Part shown: positions 36,601 through 46,048 of the stretch, piece by piece
How positions within the stretch are numbered: the stretch's first letter is position 1
Layout: the number at the start of each line of letters is the position of its first letter
DNA from: Leptospira noumeaensis
Lineage (GTDB): Bacteria > Spirochaetota > Leptospiria > Leptospirales > Leptospiraceae
Assembly: GCF_004770765.1 (NCBI RefSeq)
Contig: NZ_RQFK01000023.1
Coordinates: 186,001 to 250,000 of the forward strand
Reading direction: 5' to 3'
Length of the DNA: 64,000 nt
Translations under genes and position numbers: made by a program
Notes under the pieces: model-generated
Database searches by the model: none
Told to the model about the DNA's origin: nothing
Seen by the model: only the letters and a program-made list of their open reading frames with translations

Positions 36601-37408
36601 CCACACGAGATAGTTCCTCGATATAAGGACGCATCTCTCCTGCACCGAGCGCACAGTTAATGCCCACAGCTAGTGCTTTTGCATGTTTGATAGAAATATA
36701 AAATGCTTCCCCTGTTTGGCCAGAGAGAGTTCGACCAGAGGCATCGGTAATGGTGACAGAAAGGACAACGGGAATTCTAATTCTACGTTCTTCAAATACT
36801 TTCTCAATCGCAAAGATACATGCTTTTAAGTTTAATGTATCAATATTTGTTTCTGGTAAAAGTAAATCCACACCACCATCAAGAAGTGCCGAGACCTGTT
36901 CATAAAAACAATCCACTAACTCATCAAAGGTGACAGCACGAAATGCCGGATTATTCACATCTGGCGAAAGGGATGCTGTTTTTACTGTTGGCCCAATGGA
37001 TCCTGCAATGAACACATCCGTTTTCCCTGTTTTTTCTTTGAATTTGGCCACTGCATTTTTGGCACAAGAAACCGCAGCTAAGTTTAGATCCCGAACCGCC
37101 GATTCCATTTGATAATCTGCTTGGGAAACAATATTAGAACTAAAGGTATTTGTTTCAATGATATCGGCTCCTGCCTCCAAATATTCCAAGTGGACAGACT
37201 CAATGATATCCGGGCGAGTGATGGCTAAAACATCGTTGTTCCCTTTAATGGAACAAGGCCAATCCTTAAAACGATCCCCACGAAAATCGTCTTCCTCCAA
37301 AGAATGTCTTTGGATCATGGTACCCATAGCACCATCTAAAACGAGAATCCTCTCGTTTATTAATTTTAAAAGGGATTTTGCAGAAGGATTGGTATATTCA
37401 AATTTCAT
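33692..37408 (-). CDS. metH: Cobalamin-dependent methionine synthase
   Basis: 1238 residues with all four modules: homocysteine-binding barrel (about 1-330; zinc Cys residues in [10 protein letters not shown]), pterin/methyl-THF barrel (about 350-640; [13 protein letters not shown]), cobalamin-binding (about 660-890; [21 protein letters not shown] supplies the lower-ligand His) and the C-terminal activation domain (about 920-1238; [15 protein letters not shown]). It remethylates homocysteine to methionine. A terminator-like hairpin separates it from the ferredoxin gene upstream, so read-through or its own promoter is needed. No Shine-Dalgarno is visible before its ATG. The neighbours ahcY and the ArsR-type regulator complete the SAM cycle context. 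Confidence 0.96.
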   Translation of the reverse strand: MKFEYTNPSAKSLLKLINERILVLDGAMGTMIQRHSLEEDDFRGDRFKDWPCSIKGNNDVLAITRPDIIESVHLEYLEAGADIIETNTFSSNIVSQADYQMESAVRDLNLAAVSCAKNAVAKFKEKTGKTDVFIAGSIGPTVKTASLSPDVNNPAFRAVTFDELVDCFYEQVSALLDGGVDLLLPETNIDTLNLKACIFAIEKVFEERRIRIPVVLSVTITDASGRTLSGQTGEAFYISIKHAKALAVGINCALGAGEMRPYIEELSRVADCYVSCYPNAGLPNAFGGYDQTPEEFGGWMKNFAEAGFLNIVGGCCGTTPAHIRAAKEAVASIAPRPLKEQPKLSTFAGLEPLKLTKEQGFINVGERNNVTGSPKFKKLILDGNFEEAVQVALQQVQAGANVIDINFDEALLDGEASMTKFLNLIAGEPDIARVPFMVDSSKWSVLLAGLKCIQGKPIVNSISLKEGEEVFLDHARTIQRFGAAAIVMAFDEQGQAATKDDKVRICKRAYDLLVEKLDFDPTDIIFDPNILTVATGIEEHNNYAMDFIEATREIKKVCPGAKVSGGLSNISFSFRGNNPVREAMHSVFLYHAIQAGMDMAIVNAGMLEVYEQIPKDLLELVEDVILNRRPDATERMIEAAASFHGEAKVQKKDDVWRSGSVEERLTHALVKGIDEFVTQDTEEARTSFARPLEVIEGPLMNGMKVVGELFGAGKMFLPQVVKSARVMKKAVAYLLPFMEEEKRNQKDESKQAKFLIATVKGDVHDIGKNIVGVVLACNNYEVIDLGVMVPCEKILETAKKENVAAIGLSGLITPSLDEMVYVAKEMERQGFQVPLLIGGATTSPAHTAVKIAEQYSKPVLHVMDASRVVNVMNSALNPQTAVDYAKQVVEEQSRIREEFYSRENERNILPIEDAIKNKFSADWDSYTPPKPSFTGVQKIDDVSLKDLLSYIDWSPFFLAWELKGRYPQILKDPVIGKEATSLFNDAQIILKEMLENPNLKPRAVVGMFPAVSHGEVVEIFEDDSKTKSLGKYPMLRQQTVKMTSQPNYSLADFIAPEDKKKNDYIGYFAVTAGHGIEELARTYESKQDDYNAILVKALADRFAEAFAEYMHHRMREEWGFGRTENLSREDMIREKYRGIRPAPGYPACPDHTEKKKIWKLLDVEKNAGIQLTESCAMWPASSVSGYYFSHPESRYFAIGKINEDQVVNYSKDKEMEISEVERWLSPILNYDPSRKSKS

Positions 37409-37433
37409 ATTATTATATCAGTATATAGGGAAA

Positions 37434-37463
37434 AGAGTATATGGCCGAAAGACCACATACTCT
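37434..37463 (-). terminator. Rho-independent terminator between ferredoxin and metH
   Basis: On the minus strand AGAGTATGTGG (37463-37453) pairs with CCATATACTCT (37444-37434) with one mismatch and an eight-base loop, then TTTTCCC follows. It lies nine bases after the ferredoxin stop and 25 bases before metH, so it could attenuate metH expression. Confidence 0.55.
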
Positions 37464-37472
37464 AAAAATCAA

Positions 37473-37772
37473 TTATTTACTCGGATCGGAACACTTTGCA
37501 CCTTTGAGAGGTGGTTTAGTGGTAACAATTACCGGGAATTTGGTTGCTTCTTTTGCATTTACTTCAATCGAAGGTTTGTGTTTTTCCGGAACATCATAGT
37601 CAGGAAAAATCGCATCAATCGGACATTCATATTGACAAGCATTACAATCAATACAAGTGTCTGGATCAATGTACAGAGTGTCCGGAGCTTCATGAAAAGC
37701 TTCTACGGGACAAACTGCTGCACAACTCGTGTATTTACAATCGACGCAAATTTCAGTTACAACATAAGCCAT
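37473..37772 (-). CDS. 7Fe/8Fe ferredoxin
   Basis: 99 residues from the ATG at 37772, which has GGAG six bases upstream. Two cluster motifs are visible: CVDCKYTSCAAVCP and CIDCNACQYECP, an arrangement like the Azotobacter FdI seven-iron ferredoxins. It carries low-potential electrons in the cytoplasm. It sits between ahcY and metH on the same strand. MetH must be reductively reactivated after cobalamin oxidation, so this ferredoxin may be its electron donor; that is context inference. The last 40 residues are a lysine-rich tail with one extra Cys. Confidence 0.88.
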   Translation of the reverse strand: MAYVVTEICVDCKYTSCAAVCPVEAFHEAPDTLYIDPDTCIDCNACQYECPIDAIFPDYDVPEKHKPSIEVNAKEATKFPVIVTTKPPLKGAKCSDPSK

Positions 37773-37820
37773 GAGAAACTCCATTGCCCTTCTTGAATTT
37801 TATCAAAAAGGGCGATTTTT

Positions 37821-39140
37821 TTAGTATCGGTAGTGGTCTGGTTTGTACGGACCTTCGAGTGGAACACTGATATAATCAGCTTGTTTTTGAGAGAGTTTTG
37901 TCAAACGAACTCCCAACTGCTCCAAATGAAGTGCCGCTACTTTTTCATCTAAATGTTTTGGAAGGCGGTAAACACCTAACTCATATTTTGTTGTGTAAAG
38001 TTCGATTTGAGCCAATACTTGGTTTGTGAAAGAACTAGACATTACAAATGATGGGTGACCAGTCGCGCATCCAAGGTTTACCAATCGACCTTCTGCAAGA
38101 ACGATGATCGATCTTCCATTAGGGAAAGTGTATTTATCAACCTGTGGTTTGATTTCTTTTTTGATCACATCTTTTTCAGCATTCAAACGAGACATTTGAA
38201 TTTCTGTATCAAAGTGACCAATGTTACAAAGGATTGCACCGTCTTTCATCGCTTTCATGTGTTCGAGTGAAATGATATCATCATTTCCAGTTGCAGTCAC
38301 AATGATGTCTGCGTTTTCAATCACATCTTCTACACGAAGAACTTGGTATCCTTCCATAACCGCTTGAAGAGCACAAATTGGATCAATTTCAGTCACAATC
38401 ACTCGTGCACCAAAGTTACGAAGAGAAGCAGCAGAACCTTTCCCTACATCCCCGTATCCACAAACAAGTGCTACTTTTCCAGCGAGCATCACGTCTGTTG
38501 CACGTTTGATTCCGTCAGCAAGTGACTCACGGCAACCGTAAAGGTTATCGAACTTAGATTTTGTTACAGAGTCATTTACGTTGATTGCAGGGATTTTCAA
38601 AGTTCCCGCTTTCAATTTTTTATGAAGTGCAATGACACCTGTAGTTGTTTCTTCAGAAACACCTTTGATGTCTGCTAGAAGTTGTGGGTATTTTTCATGA
38701 ATGTAATGAGTTAGATCATGACCGTCATCAAGGATCATGTTTGGTCCTTTTCCACCGTCAAAAAATAGTGTTTGTTCAATACACCACCAGTATTCTTCTT
38801 CTGTTTCACCTTTCCAAGCAAATACAGGAATTCCTGCTTTTGCAATGGCTGCTGCTGCATGGTCTTGTGTTGAAAAAATGTTACAAGAGGACCAACGAAT
38901 GTCAGCACCTAATGCAGCCAAGGTTTCAATTAAAACCGCTGTTTGGATTGTCATGTGAAGAGATCCACAAATTCTAGCACCTTTCAGTGGTTTAGAAGTT
39001 CCGAATTCTTTACGTAGAGCCATTAGGCCCGGCATTTCTTTTTCTGCCAAAATGATCTCTTCTCTTCCCCATTCTGCAAGAGAGATATCCTTCACTTTAA
39101 ATGGCAATCTTTCCGATTTTGTTTCAGTTGCTGTGGACAT
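37821..39140 (-). CDS. ahcY: S-adenosylhomocysteinase
   Basis: 439 residues. NAD-binding [15 protein letters not shown], substrate residues in [30 protein letters not shown] and NLYGCRESL, and the C-terminal KPDHYRY with the cross-subunit Lys and Tyr. It hydrolyses SAH to homocysteine and adenosine, which MetH then uses. The start has a strong AAGGAGG ribosome site. It follows the ArsR-methyltransferase gene by ten bases, and ferredoxin and metH follow, so this is one methyl-cycle cluster. Confidence 0.97.
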   Translation of the reverse strand: MSTATETKSERLPFKVKDISLAEWGREEIILAEKEMPGLMALRKEFGTSKPLKGARICGSLHMTIQTAVLIETLAALGADIRWSSCNIFSTQDHAAAAIAKAGIPVFAWKGETEEEYWWCIEQTLFFDGGKGPNMILDDGHDLTHYIHEKYPQLLADIKGVSEETTTGVIALHKKLKAGTLKIPAINVNDSVTKSKFDNLYGCRESLADGIKRATDVMLAGKVALVCGYGDVGKGSAASLRNFGARVIVTEIDPICALQAVMEGYQVLRVEDVIENADIIVTATGNDDIISLEHMKAMKDGAILCNIGHFDTEIQMSRLNAEKDVIKKEIKPQVDKYTFPNGRSIIVLAEGRLVNLGCATGHPSFVMSSSFTNQVLAQIELYTTKYELGVYRLPKHLDEKVAALHLEQLGVRLTKLSQKQADYISVPLEGPYKPDHYRY

Positions 39141-39150
39141 AGTGTCCTCC

Positions 39151-40113
39151 TTATTCCTTTGTTGCTTTGATAGTTAAAATTTTAAAACTTGATTCTGTTT
39201 GGATCTCATTCATTGACCCGACTCTAAAACCTGCATTGGATAACCAAGACTCAAATAATTCTGGTTCAAATCCGAGCCAGAGGTCTGCAAAATTATCCCG
39301 CATAAACTCTGCATTGTGTTTTGCTAAATCTACAATACACAAAACTCCACCTGGTTTTAATACCCTTGCCACTTCTTCGAGTACAGTAGGTGGATGAGAG
39401 ATATGGTGCATCACCATTGAAGCGACCACCGCATCACAAGAGTTAGTAGTTAATGGCAAATGTTCCATTGGAGTTTGGATGAGACTCACACTCGGATTTT
39501 TTCCGTAATGGGAAGATGCATTTTCAATCATCTTTGAAGAATTATCCACTCCAATCACATGTTTGGATTTATTGAGAAGAAAAGGGATAAGACCACCAGG
39601 TCCACAACCCAAATCCAAAATATTTTCACATAAGGGCAGTTCTTGTAAAATCCAAGACCTATACAGTTTGGGATGGAGAGTCTCTTCTTGTAATTTTTCC
39701 CAACTTTCGGCCACACCATCAAAGAAGGATTTGGATTTCCTTTCTCTATTTTCTAGAATTTGGTGTACCATTTTTTGATCCCTTTCTCTAGAAGGCAGAT
39801 CTTCTTTGTATGATAACAATAGTTTGGTGAGCTCTAGAGGAAATTTAAGATCGGACTCTTCTTCTTCCGGAAGAAAACTATAAACCAAACTTCCTTCCCT
39901 TCGAGAAGATATGAGCCCAGCTTCCGTTAGAATTTTCAAATGGCGCGAGATCCGAGATTGTCCCATCCCGAGAATTTCCACCACTTCATTCACAGAAAAT
40001 GCCCCAAAACTGAGGATATGCAGGATCCGAATCCGAGTTTCATCGGAAATGGCCTTGGAAGCAACGAGCAAGTGGCCGGAAGGCCTAGACTGCAAAAGGG
40101 TTTCTGTTGCCAT
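39151..40113 (-). CDS. ArsR-family regulator fused to a SAM-dependent methyltransferase domain (SahR-like)
   Basis: 320 residues from the ATG at 40113; an in-frame TTG at 40119 is unlikely. A winged-helix domain (about 10-95: [37 protein letters not shown]) is joined to a class I methyltransferase domain (about 145-320: [43 protein letters not shown]). This domain pair is that of SahR, the SAH-sensing regulator known from Proteobacteria, where the methyltransferase fold binds SAH. It is the first gene before ahcY and a 28-base palindrome lies 11 bases upstream, so autoregulation and control of the SAM cycle are likely. Whether it still methylates anything is open. Confidence 0.85.
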   Translation of the reverse strand: MATETLLQSRPSGHLLVASKAISDETRIRILHILSFGAFSVNEVVEILGMGQSRISRHLKILTEAGLISSRREGSLVYSFLPEEEESDLKFPLELTKLLLSYKEDLPSRERDQKMVHQILENRERKSKSFFDGVAESWEKLQEETLHPKLYRSWILQELPLCENILDLGCGPGGLIPFLLNKSKHVIGVDNSSKMIENASSHYGKNPSVSLIQTPMEHLPLTTNSCDAVVASMVMHHISHPPTVLEEVARVLKPGGVLCIVDLAKHNAEFMRDNFADLWLGFEPELFESWLSNAGFRVGSMNEIQTESSFKILTIKATKE

Positions 40114-40124
40114 AACCAAGATAT

Positions 40125-40152
40125 CTACATATCAAGAAATCTTGATATGTAG
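40125..40152. promoter_or_regulatory. Perfect palindrome, candidate SahR-type operator
   Basis: Arms CTACATATCAAGA (40125-40137) and TCTTGATATGTAG (40140-40152) are exact reverse complements around a two-base centre. It lies 11 bases before the ArsR-methyltransferase start. A dimeric winged-helix protein would be expected to bind such a site, so it is probably the operator for the ArsR-methyltransferase-ahcY operon. Confidence 0.7.
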
Positions 40153-40171
40153 TGTCCGGCAAGCATTTTTT

Positions 40172-40195
40172 GGCCTTTTTTTTCGACAAAAGGCC
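40172..40195. other. Stem-loop between the MCP gene and the methyl-cycle operon
   Basis: GGCCTTTT (40172-40179) pairs with AAAAGGCC (40188-40195) around an eight-base loop, 15 bases after the end of the 846-residue MCP gene. In the minus-strand transcript it is followed by A residues, not U, so it is not a typical terminator, although it is the only candidate end for that gene. Confidence 0.35.
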
Positions 40196-40209
40196 TAAAA
40201 CGACTCCGG

Positions 40210-42750
40210 TTACGAGATTTTAAAGAAGTTGATCTTCCTTTTTAGAGTTTCTGCCAAATTCGCAATCCCATTGGAAGTGGCTGTCATCTCTTCGAGTCCC
40301 GCCGCTGTGCCTTGAGTAAGATCGTTGATGCTAAAGATGGCCTGGGCCACTTCCCCGATCGCATTTTTCTGTTCTTCCATAGAAAGGCGGATGGCTTGAC
40401 TGATTTGGTTCACCTTATCCACTTCTTCACCGACCTTTTGGTTGATGATGAGCTGCTCACGTGTGCTTGTTTCAATGGAATCCGTCATTTCATTGAAAGA
40501 ACTAACCCCTTGGATGATCCTTTGGATGAGAGAGATGGTGGTTTCGATGTTCTCCCTACCGCTTTCAATTTCCTTTTCATTGGCCTGGATGAGTTCTCCG
40601 ATGTCGCCAATAGACATGGCAGTTTTTTCCGCTAACTTCCCAATTTCGTCAGCAACAACTGCAAACCCTCTTCCATAAACCCCTGCTCTTGCGGCTTCGA
40701 TTGCCGCATTTAACGCAAGTAAGTTGATTTGTTCCGAGATATTATTGATGATTTCAATCACACTTCCAATTTCTTCCGAACTATTGCTGATTTTGGTAAT
40801 GGAATTTCTCATGGAATCTAACGAAGTTTGGCCAGATCTTGCTTCTTCGGAAATTAAAGTCACATCTTGTGAAGCTTTTCCTACTTGCTTACCTGTAGCT
40901 TCAATCAAACTAGAAAGTTCTGCCATTTTTAGTTTCAAAAAATCAACTTTGCGAAATTGGTCTTCTGCCTGTGCATCCACGTTTTGAACGGCTGCGGAAA
41001 TCTCTTCGATCGAAGCAGAGATTTCTTCGGCAGAGGCTGCTTGTGTTTGTGCATTAGAAGATAACATATTCAGTGAAGCTGACATTTGTTCTGCGGAAGA
41101 TGCCAAATCTTCTGAAAAAATTTGGTTGGATCCCACGACTTCAGAAATTTGTTTTAAAGTGGCATTGAGACCACGAGCCAGTCTTGCAAATTCATCGGAA
41201 GATTCCAATTTTGCATTGTGACGAAGGTCACCGATTTCGATATCTTGCAGAATTTTCCCAATGGTTTTCATCGGCCTGAATCTTGCTGTAAAAAGTGAAT
41301 ATATGGAGATTGCTATAAAAATAGCCCCTACCAAACTAATGATTGTTAGCCCTCTTAATGCGGATATACTTTCCACTTCTATTTCTTTTAAATCAATTGT
41401 GGAAAAAAATTGGAGACCATATTTTTCACTTACTTTTCTTCGGAGTAAAAAAGTAGATCCTTCCCAAGGATTGCGAAAAGAATCAGATTCCCCAGCATTT
41501 TTTGCAAGTTCCTCAAATTCTGAATTTTTGAAACTATGCATTAAATATTTTGGATTGGGATGATAAACCATATTAGATTGTTTATCCAAAAGAAAGGAAT
41601 AACCAGTAGTTCCAATTTTTACATTTTTTAGGAAGGATTCCATTGCCTTCCCTACTAAAAATGGCATCCCGGCCATCCCGATGACAGTCCCGTTTGCATT
41701 TTTTACAGGGCTTGTGACCATAATCACAATACTTCCGTTAATCGGAGATTTCACAGCCACACCCACATGAATTTTTCCTTCTTTGGCTGCTTGAATATTT
41801 TCTAAAACTTCCTGATTGGCACCAAGAGAATAACCCACACTTGCACCACCCGGTAGGCCCGAGGCAACAATGGGAATTCCTTCATCAAAGGATGCGATAA
41901 ATGCATTTTCCAATAACAATTGCGAATCTTCTAAAACTTTGGAAAGAGTAGGTTCTGCCAGTTTGTATTGTTTAGTTTCGAGAGCTGTTTTTATGACGGG
42001 TAATTCCACCAAAGCTTTTAAATTGTTTTCAAGAGATTCAAAATAAACATGAATCCCTGCTTCATTACTTTGGTTAAAGTTGTACAATTGGTTTGAGAAT
42101 GCTTTTTCTAGAGATTTTGCATTTGTATTAAAGGCAAAAATCAAAAGGAAAATAGAAAGTATCATCACCATAATAGAAAACATAATAGGAACTGTGTTTC
42201 TTAAGTTTCTATAGTAAGGTGTGATTCGTTCTTTTAAATCTACTTGGAGGATTTCATCTTCCAAAACCAAATGGGATGCCTTTTCCAAAAAAACAAACGA
42301 AAAGATTACATTGAGTAGGGCTGTTAGAATTAAGATACAAATTATATAAAAGGAATCCGACTTACTGGTCTCCGGAAGATACATCATGGGGCCAACCACA
42401 ATCGGAAAAGCCAATAGCCACTGGATACTTCCCGTGACAGCACCAACCACTGGCATTTTTGCAATTAAGTCCCAAACAGCTACATAGGTTTCTGGTTTTT
42501 TTTCCGTTTGTGATTCTAACTCAATTAACCCGTGTTTAATGGCATTTAGTTTTTTAGGAAAAATAAACGCAGGTAAAATGAGACTGATCAGACCTGCCGC
42601 GATAGCAGAACCAATAAAGGTTTTGATTTGAGTCGGACTTAAATCGACATAAAACAGAATGAGAGAAATTCCAATTGGAACCACGACTCCCAAGGAGAAA
42701 ACTTGGGAAGCCAGAGTGAAGGCGCGGGAGTATCTTTTGTATAAATTCAT
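40210..42750 (-). CDS. Methyl-accepting chemotaxis protein with extra N-terminal membrane module
   Basis: 846 residues. Four membrane helices lie before residue 165 (about 16-36, 45-63, 105-127, 137-157), then a fifth (about 190-212) opens the usual layout: a dCache-like extracytoplasmic domain (about 215-480, with [19 protein letters not shown]), a sixth helix (about 483-505), HAMP (about 506-560) and a signalling domain with the tip [38 protein letters not shown]. The extra N-terminal bundle is unusual for an MCP. Such modules occur in some spirochaete cyclases and receptors, but its role is unknown. The ligand is probably a small amino acid or organic acid by fold, not read from sequence. 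Confidence 0.88.
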   Translation of the reverse strand: MNLYKRYSRAFTLASQVFSLGVVVPIGISLILFYVDLSPTQIKTFIGSAIAAGLISLILPAFIFPKKLNAIKHGLIELESQTEKKPETYVAVWDLIAKMPVVGAVTGSIQWLLAFPIVVGPMMYLPETSKSDSFYIICILILTALLNVIFSFVFLEKASHLVLEDEILQVDLKERITPYYRNLRNTVPIMFSIMVMILSIFLLIFAFNTNAKSLEKAFSNQLYNFNQSNEAGIHVYFESLENNLKALVELPVIKTALETKQYKLAEPTLSKVLEDSQLLLENAFIASFDEGIPIVASGLPGGASVGYSLGANQEVLENIQAAKEGKIHVGVAVKSPINGSIVIMVTSPVKNANGTVIGMAGMPFLVGKAMESFLKNVKIGTTGYSFLLDKQSNMVYHPNPKYLMHSFKNSEFEELAKNAGESDSFRNPWEGSTFLLRRKVSEKYGLQFFSTIDLKEIEVESISALRGLTIISLVGAIFIAISIYSLFTARFRPMKTIGKILQDIEIGDLRHNAKLESSDEFARLARGLNATLKQISEVVGSNQIFSEDLASSAEQMSASLNMLSSNAQTQAASAEEISASIEEISAAVQNVDAQAEDQFRKVDFLKLKMAELSSLIEATGKQVGKASQDVTLISEEARSGQTSLDSMRNSITKISNSSEEIGSVIEIINNISEQINLLALNAAIEAARAGVYGRGFAVVADEIGKLAEKTAMSIGDIGELIQANEKEIESGRENIETTISLIQRIIQGVSSFNEMTDSIETSTREQLIINQKVGEEVDKVNQISQAIRLSMEEQKNAIGEVAQAIFSINDLTQGTAAGLEEMTATSNGIANLAETLKRKINFFKIS

Positions 42751-42826
42751 TGCAACTTAGACCTAATACGAAGGGTAAATTCAGCGATTCGTACGGCAAG
42801 GTTTTATGGATTTCCCCGAAGATTTC

Positions 42827-43954
42827 CTAAAAGGAGACTTTGACTCCCAAGTTGGCAGAATAGAGATCCTTTCCTCCATACAAACCTTCGGCAATGACCT
42901 TTACTAAGAAGATATCCAGTTCCAAACCAACAATCCCGTATCCAATCCCTCTTTTGGAATGGGACTCACCAGAGGCACGAAACCCAAGAGTGGCATTCGG
43001 ATTTTGGGCCAGGAGTTCTTTATCTAAAGCGGCTTGGTATTCTCTGGGGAGTTCCAAAGGAAGTGTGTCATTCAATGTGACGAGGAATGGTCCCCGTCTT
43101 GATAGAGAAGCAGAATTACTTCCTGAATTCCAGCTATAACCCCCTCCCACAATCACATTCGCAATCCAGAATACTCCGATTCCAGTACGTAAGTCTACAT
43201 TTGTAGTCTGAACCTTGGTATTAAAAACAAAATTGGTATCCCCACCCCACTTTCCTTTCACACCTTGGAATTCAATTTGAGCAGCTTTCCCTTCTAGGTA
43301 ACTAAGACTCATGTTTTGTTCCATTACATGATGTCCAACTCCCACATTGATTCCATTCCAAGTGATGAGGTTCATTAAAAAACCTTCTTTTTCAACCAAT
43401 TGGTAACGCAACATACCACCATACGAGCGTACGGCGATACGACCTTCATAGTTTTTATTATTGGAAGCAGCTTGGATTTGGTCTTGGGAAACCGCAACAT
43501 TCATACCGTGGAGGAAAATTCCAAACCTACGGAGAAAACTTTCATCAGAGGCTCCAATCAACCATCCAGGATTGATGTCCAAGTGGAAGGAAGGAATCAC
43601 AGCTCCACCTACGTTAGGAAGTTTTGGATATTTGATATAATTGTCTTGGATTTGGATGTCATCTTTTTTGTATCCGGCAGCAGAGGCACTGACACCAAAT
43701 TGGATCCGACGTACGGTTCCTGTTCCAATATTACTTGCTCCCACATTGGCAAGAAAACCAGCTTCTAAATTGGTTTTGAGTACTTCGTTTAAGTAGCCCG
43801 TTTCAAACTTTTTAAGGGAACCATTCCCCGCTTCAGTGAGTGGAGCTGGTAAAAAACTACAAGCCGATCCTTCACATGTAAATTGTGCATACAGTTCCGA
43901 TTGGGACAGACTTGTGACAAATACGAGTAGAAGTAGCAGATTTCGCAAATTCAT
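42827..43954 (-). CDS. Secreted outer-membrane protein, Leptospira surface protein family
   Basis: 375 residues from the ATG at 43954, which has AAGGAT four bases before it; the longer reading from 44011 lacks a ribosome site and overlaps the transporter gene. A signal peptide (MNLRNLLLLLVFVTSLSQSELYA) is followed by a mature protein beginning QFTCEGSACSFLP with two cysteines. The rest alternates strand-like segments and ends in GVKVSF, an aromatic C-terminus typical of barrels. It resembles leptospiral surface proteins of the Lsa36 kind as I recall them, but this is not firm. It lies in tandem with the transporter gene upstream. Confidence 0.6.
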   Translation of the reverse strand: MNLRNLLLLLVFVTSLSQSELYAQFTCEGSACSFLPAPLTEAGNGSLKKFETGYLNEVLKTNLEAGFLANVGASNIGTGTVRRIQFGVSASAAGYKKDDIQIQDNYIKYPKLPNVGGAVIPSFHLDINPGWLIGASDESFLRRFGIFLHGMNVAVSQDQIQAASNNKNYEGRIAVRSYGGMLRYQLVEKEGFLMNLITWNGINVGVGHHVMEQNMSLSYLEGKAAQIEFQGVKGKWGGDTNFVFNTKVQTTNVDLRTGIGVFWIANVIVGGGYSWNSGSNSASLSRRGPFLVTLNDTLPLELPREYQAALDKELLAQNPNATLGFRASGESHSKRGIGYGIVGLELDIFLVKVIAEGLYGGKDLYSANLGVKVSF

Positions 43955-44007
43955 ATAGATCCTTAATTCTCTACCTGGTTTCAACAATTGGAAAGAAAAA
44001 TTCTCTC

Positions 44008-44928
44008 TCAAACAGACACTTCTTTTGCTTTTTTTGCCGTACTAATCCAAAAAACACCCGTGAGTACGAATAAAGTACCAATGCTATGTAGTAAAGTAAT
44101 GGGTTCATCCAGTAATAAGTAAGCAAGGAAAAGAGTCGACATTGGTCCGACAGAACCCACTATAGCAGCTGTTTTGCTGCCAACTCGTTTGATTCCCTCG
44201 GAAACAAAAACAGCAGGAACCACAGTGTTGACTGTCCCCATAACAAATGCCAAAACATAAAATGACAATGGTTGGATGAGTTCCTTAGAAGTTCCAAAAA
44301 TCGCAAAATGAATGAACACTGCAAAGGATGAGATGATGAGTGCCCAGGCTGTAAATTTTCTTGCACCTAACTTTGGGATAATGGAACCACTTCCCATCAA
44401 ATAAATAGCATAAGTCAGTGCCGATAATAAAATAAAAAAAGCACCTAAACTTACATCCTTAGCAGATCCCAATTGGACATCCTGTCCATAGGCTAAAAAA
44501 ACACCTGTATAAGTTAAGATAAGAGAAAATACTTCTCTTGTATGGATTTTTTTCTTTAAGAATAAAAAAGAAAGAAGAACAACAATCGTGGGATAAATAA
44601 ATAGAATGATTCGTTCGAGACCAGCGCTGATGTATTTGAGTCCTAAAAAGTCAAATAAACTGGCAAGGTAATAACCTACCACTCCCATAAAGATAACATT
44701 AAAGATATCTTTTTTAGTGAGAGAAGTTTTACCTTCTTCCTTTTCTGCTTTCCAAGCCATCCAAACCAAAAAAGGAAATGCAAATACCATTCGGAAAAAA
44801 AGTGACCCAATGGCAGAAATTTCATACCGATAAGTCAACTTAACAATTACGGCTTTCGCGCTAAATAAAAGGGCTCCGATAAGAACTAAAACCACACCTT
44901 TCCATTCTGTATTTGTATTTTCTTTCAC
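44008..44928 (-). CDS. EamA/DMT family drug/metabolite exporter
   Basis: 306 residues with ten predicted membrane helices in two EamA repeats (about 12-148 and 160-296). The repeats carry typical features: VLIGALLFSAKAVIVKLTY near the start and IVGSVGPMSTLFLAYLLLDEP near the end of the second repeat, including the conserved Glu-Pro. These proteins export small metabolites, often amino acids, from the cytoplasm. The substrate is not readable. It precedes the outer-membrane protein gene on the same strand, with 53 bases between. Confidence 0.85.
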   Translation of the reverse strand: MKENTNTEWKGVVLVLIGALLFSAKAVIVKLTYRYEISAIGSLFFRMVFAFPFLVWMAWKAEKEEGKTSLTKKDIFNVIFMGVVGYYLASLFDFLGLKYISAGLERIILFIYPTIVVLLSFLFLKKKIHTREVFSLILTYTGVFLAYGQDVQLGSAKDVSLGAFFILLSALTYAIYLMGSGSIIPKLGARKFTAWALIISSFAVFIHFAIFGTSKELIQPLSFYVLAFVMGTVNTVVPAVFVSEGIKRVGSKTAAIVGSVGPMSTLFLAYLLLDEPITLLHSIGTLFVLTGVFWISTAKKAKEVSV

Positions 44929-44974
44929 TTTAGCCTATCCTGAAATCATAAGGAAATCCCGATAGTTTTATTGA

Positions 44975-45277
44975 ATGAAACTAACTTTGATTTTGGGAGT
45001 ATTTCTGGTTTTTGGTTTTGCCCTTCTCGCGGAGGTTACAGAAGAAATTTCGAAACCCTTACTCCGAGTTTTCCCCACCTTCCGACCGGAAGAATGTGAA
45101 GACTGGGCCATTCGCCCTTTCATTTGTAAAAGATGTTTATGGGAAGGAAAACGGTATGCGCAGGAAATTCGTTTTTATGAAGACGGGCCTTACCGAACAC
45201 ACGGCTGTTACAAGGAACCTGGGGGATTTGAAAGTTTAGAAGAGGAATCAAAAACCGGGAAAACTAGTTCCCGGTAG
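44975..45277 (+). CDS. Small exported cysteine-containing protein, unknown
   Basis: 100 residues. A hydrophobic N-terminus (MKLTLILGVFLVFGFALLAEV) looks like a signal peptide. The mature part has four cysteines (EECEDW, FICKRCLWEG, HGCYKEP), a pattern that could bind metal or form disulfides. No family is recognised. It is divergent from the DMT transporter, 46 bases apart. Confidence 0.55.
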   Translation: MKLTLILGVFLVFGFALLAEVTEEISKPLLRVFPTFRPEECEDWAIRPFICKRCLWEGKRYAQEIRFYEDGPYRTHGCYKEPGGFESLEEESKTGKTSSR

Positions 45278-45291
45278 GATTTTAAAAAAAA

Positions 45292-45570
45292 TTATTTTTT
45301 TACACAACCCATAATGCCAGCAAAACCTGGAGCATTTTTCAAACAGTTTGGATCAAATTTTCCTTCCATACACTGATCGATCATTTTTTGTTTACCTTGT
45401 TGCAATCCTGCGAGAACTGGTGCTGCTGCTGGATTCTTTTTAGCTTCTTCTTCAATTTGAGTGAATGTGCTAGCGAGAGCCGACTCACACTCTTCTTGGG
45501 TATAAACTTTGGATTTACAATTAGCCAAGAAAAGCCCGAGAGCGAGCGCCAGAATGAGGGATTTTTTCAT
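45292..45570 (-). CDS. Small Leptospira-type lipoprotein
   Basis: 92 residues. MKKSLILALALGLFLANCKSK is a lipoprotein signal with Cys18 as the lipidation site. The mature part starts KVYTQEECESAL and carries three more pairs of polar segments with cysteines (DQCMEGKF, NCLKN, GCVKK), ending soon after. It resembles a small lipoprotein family recurrent in Leptospira genomes (TIGR04454 type, as recalled). Function is unknown. It is convergent with the exported Cys protein, 14 bases apart. Confidence 0.7.
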   Translation of the reverse strand: MKKSLILALALGLFLANCKSKVYTQEECESALASTFTQIEEEAKKNPAAAPVLAGLQQGKQKMIDQCMEGKFDPNCLKNAPGFAGIMGCVKK

Positions 45571-45635
45571 GAAAAACTCCGATACATAGATTTCATGATA
45601 ACTTCTTTTTTAGAAAGGGATTTGAAAAGAAAAAA

Positions 45636-45980
45636 ATGATCCACCATATTGCCATCGGAACTCCGAATCCTTCCCATTTAGCCGCATTTTACCTGAAAAT
45701 TCCCGGCGCAAAACAAATCCGAGAATTTCATTATCCTTCTGGGCTTTTGCGTTCCGTTTGGATCGAGTTTGGCCAGGTCATTCTTATGTTAGAAGAAGGT
45801 GAAAAAAAATCCTCTCGCGCCCTTGTTTTTGCCCTGGAAAAAAATAATCATTCAGATTGGACCCAGTTTCTATCTCAAATAGAAATCCAAAATCAAACAG
45901 AGTATACTGTTTACTTCTTAGATACGGATGGGAATTTACTCGGCCTAAGCAATTACCCGGAAAAACTCTCACTCAATTAA
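45636..45980 (+). CDS. VOC (glyoxalase/bleomycin resistance) superfamily protein
   Basis: 114 residues with a single VOC pattern: IHHIAIGTPNPSHLAAFY, WIEFGQVILMLEEGE and YTVYFLDTDGNLLGLSNYPE. The metal-ligand positions are His near residue 4 and Glu near 47, with Asp at the last strand. It is short for a dimeric VOC domain but complete. Substrate is unknown. It stands alone before the two MCP genes. Confidence 0.72.
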   Translation: MIHHIAIGTPNPSHLAAFYLKIPGAKQIREFHYPSGLLRSVWIEFGQVILMLEEGEKKSSRALVFALEKNNHSDWTQFLSQIEIQNQTEYTVYFLDTDGNLLGLSNYPEKLSLN

Positions 45981-46048
45981 GAAATGAGTTGAGAAAACAC
46001 CGAAGCTAAATATGGTAACAATTCACTTAGGGAAGAATATCCAAAAGA

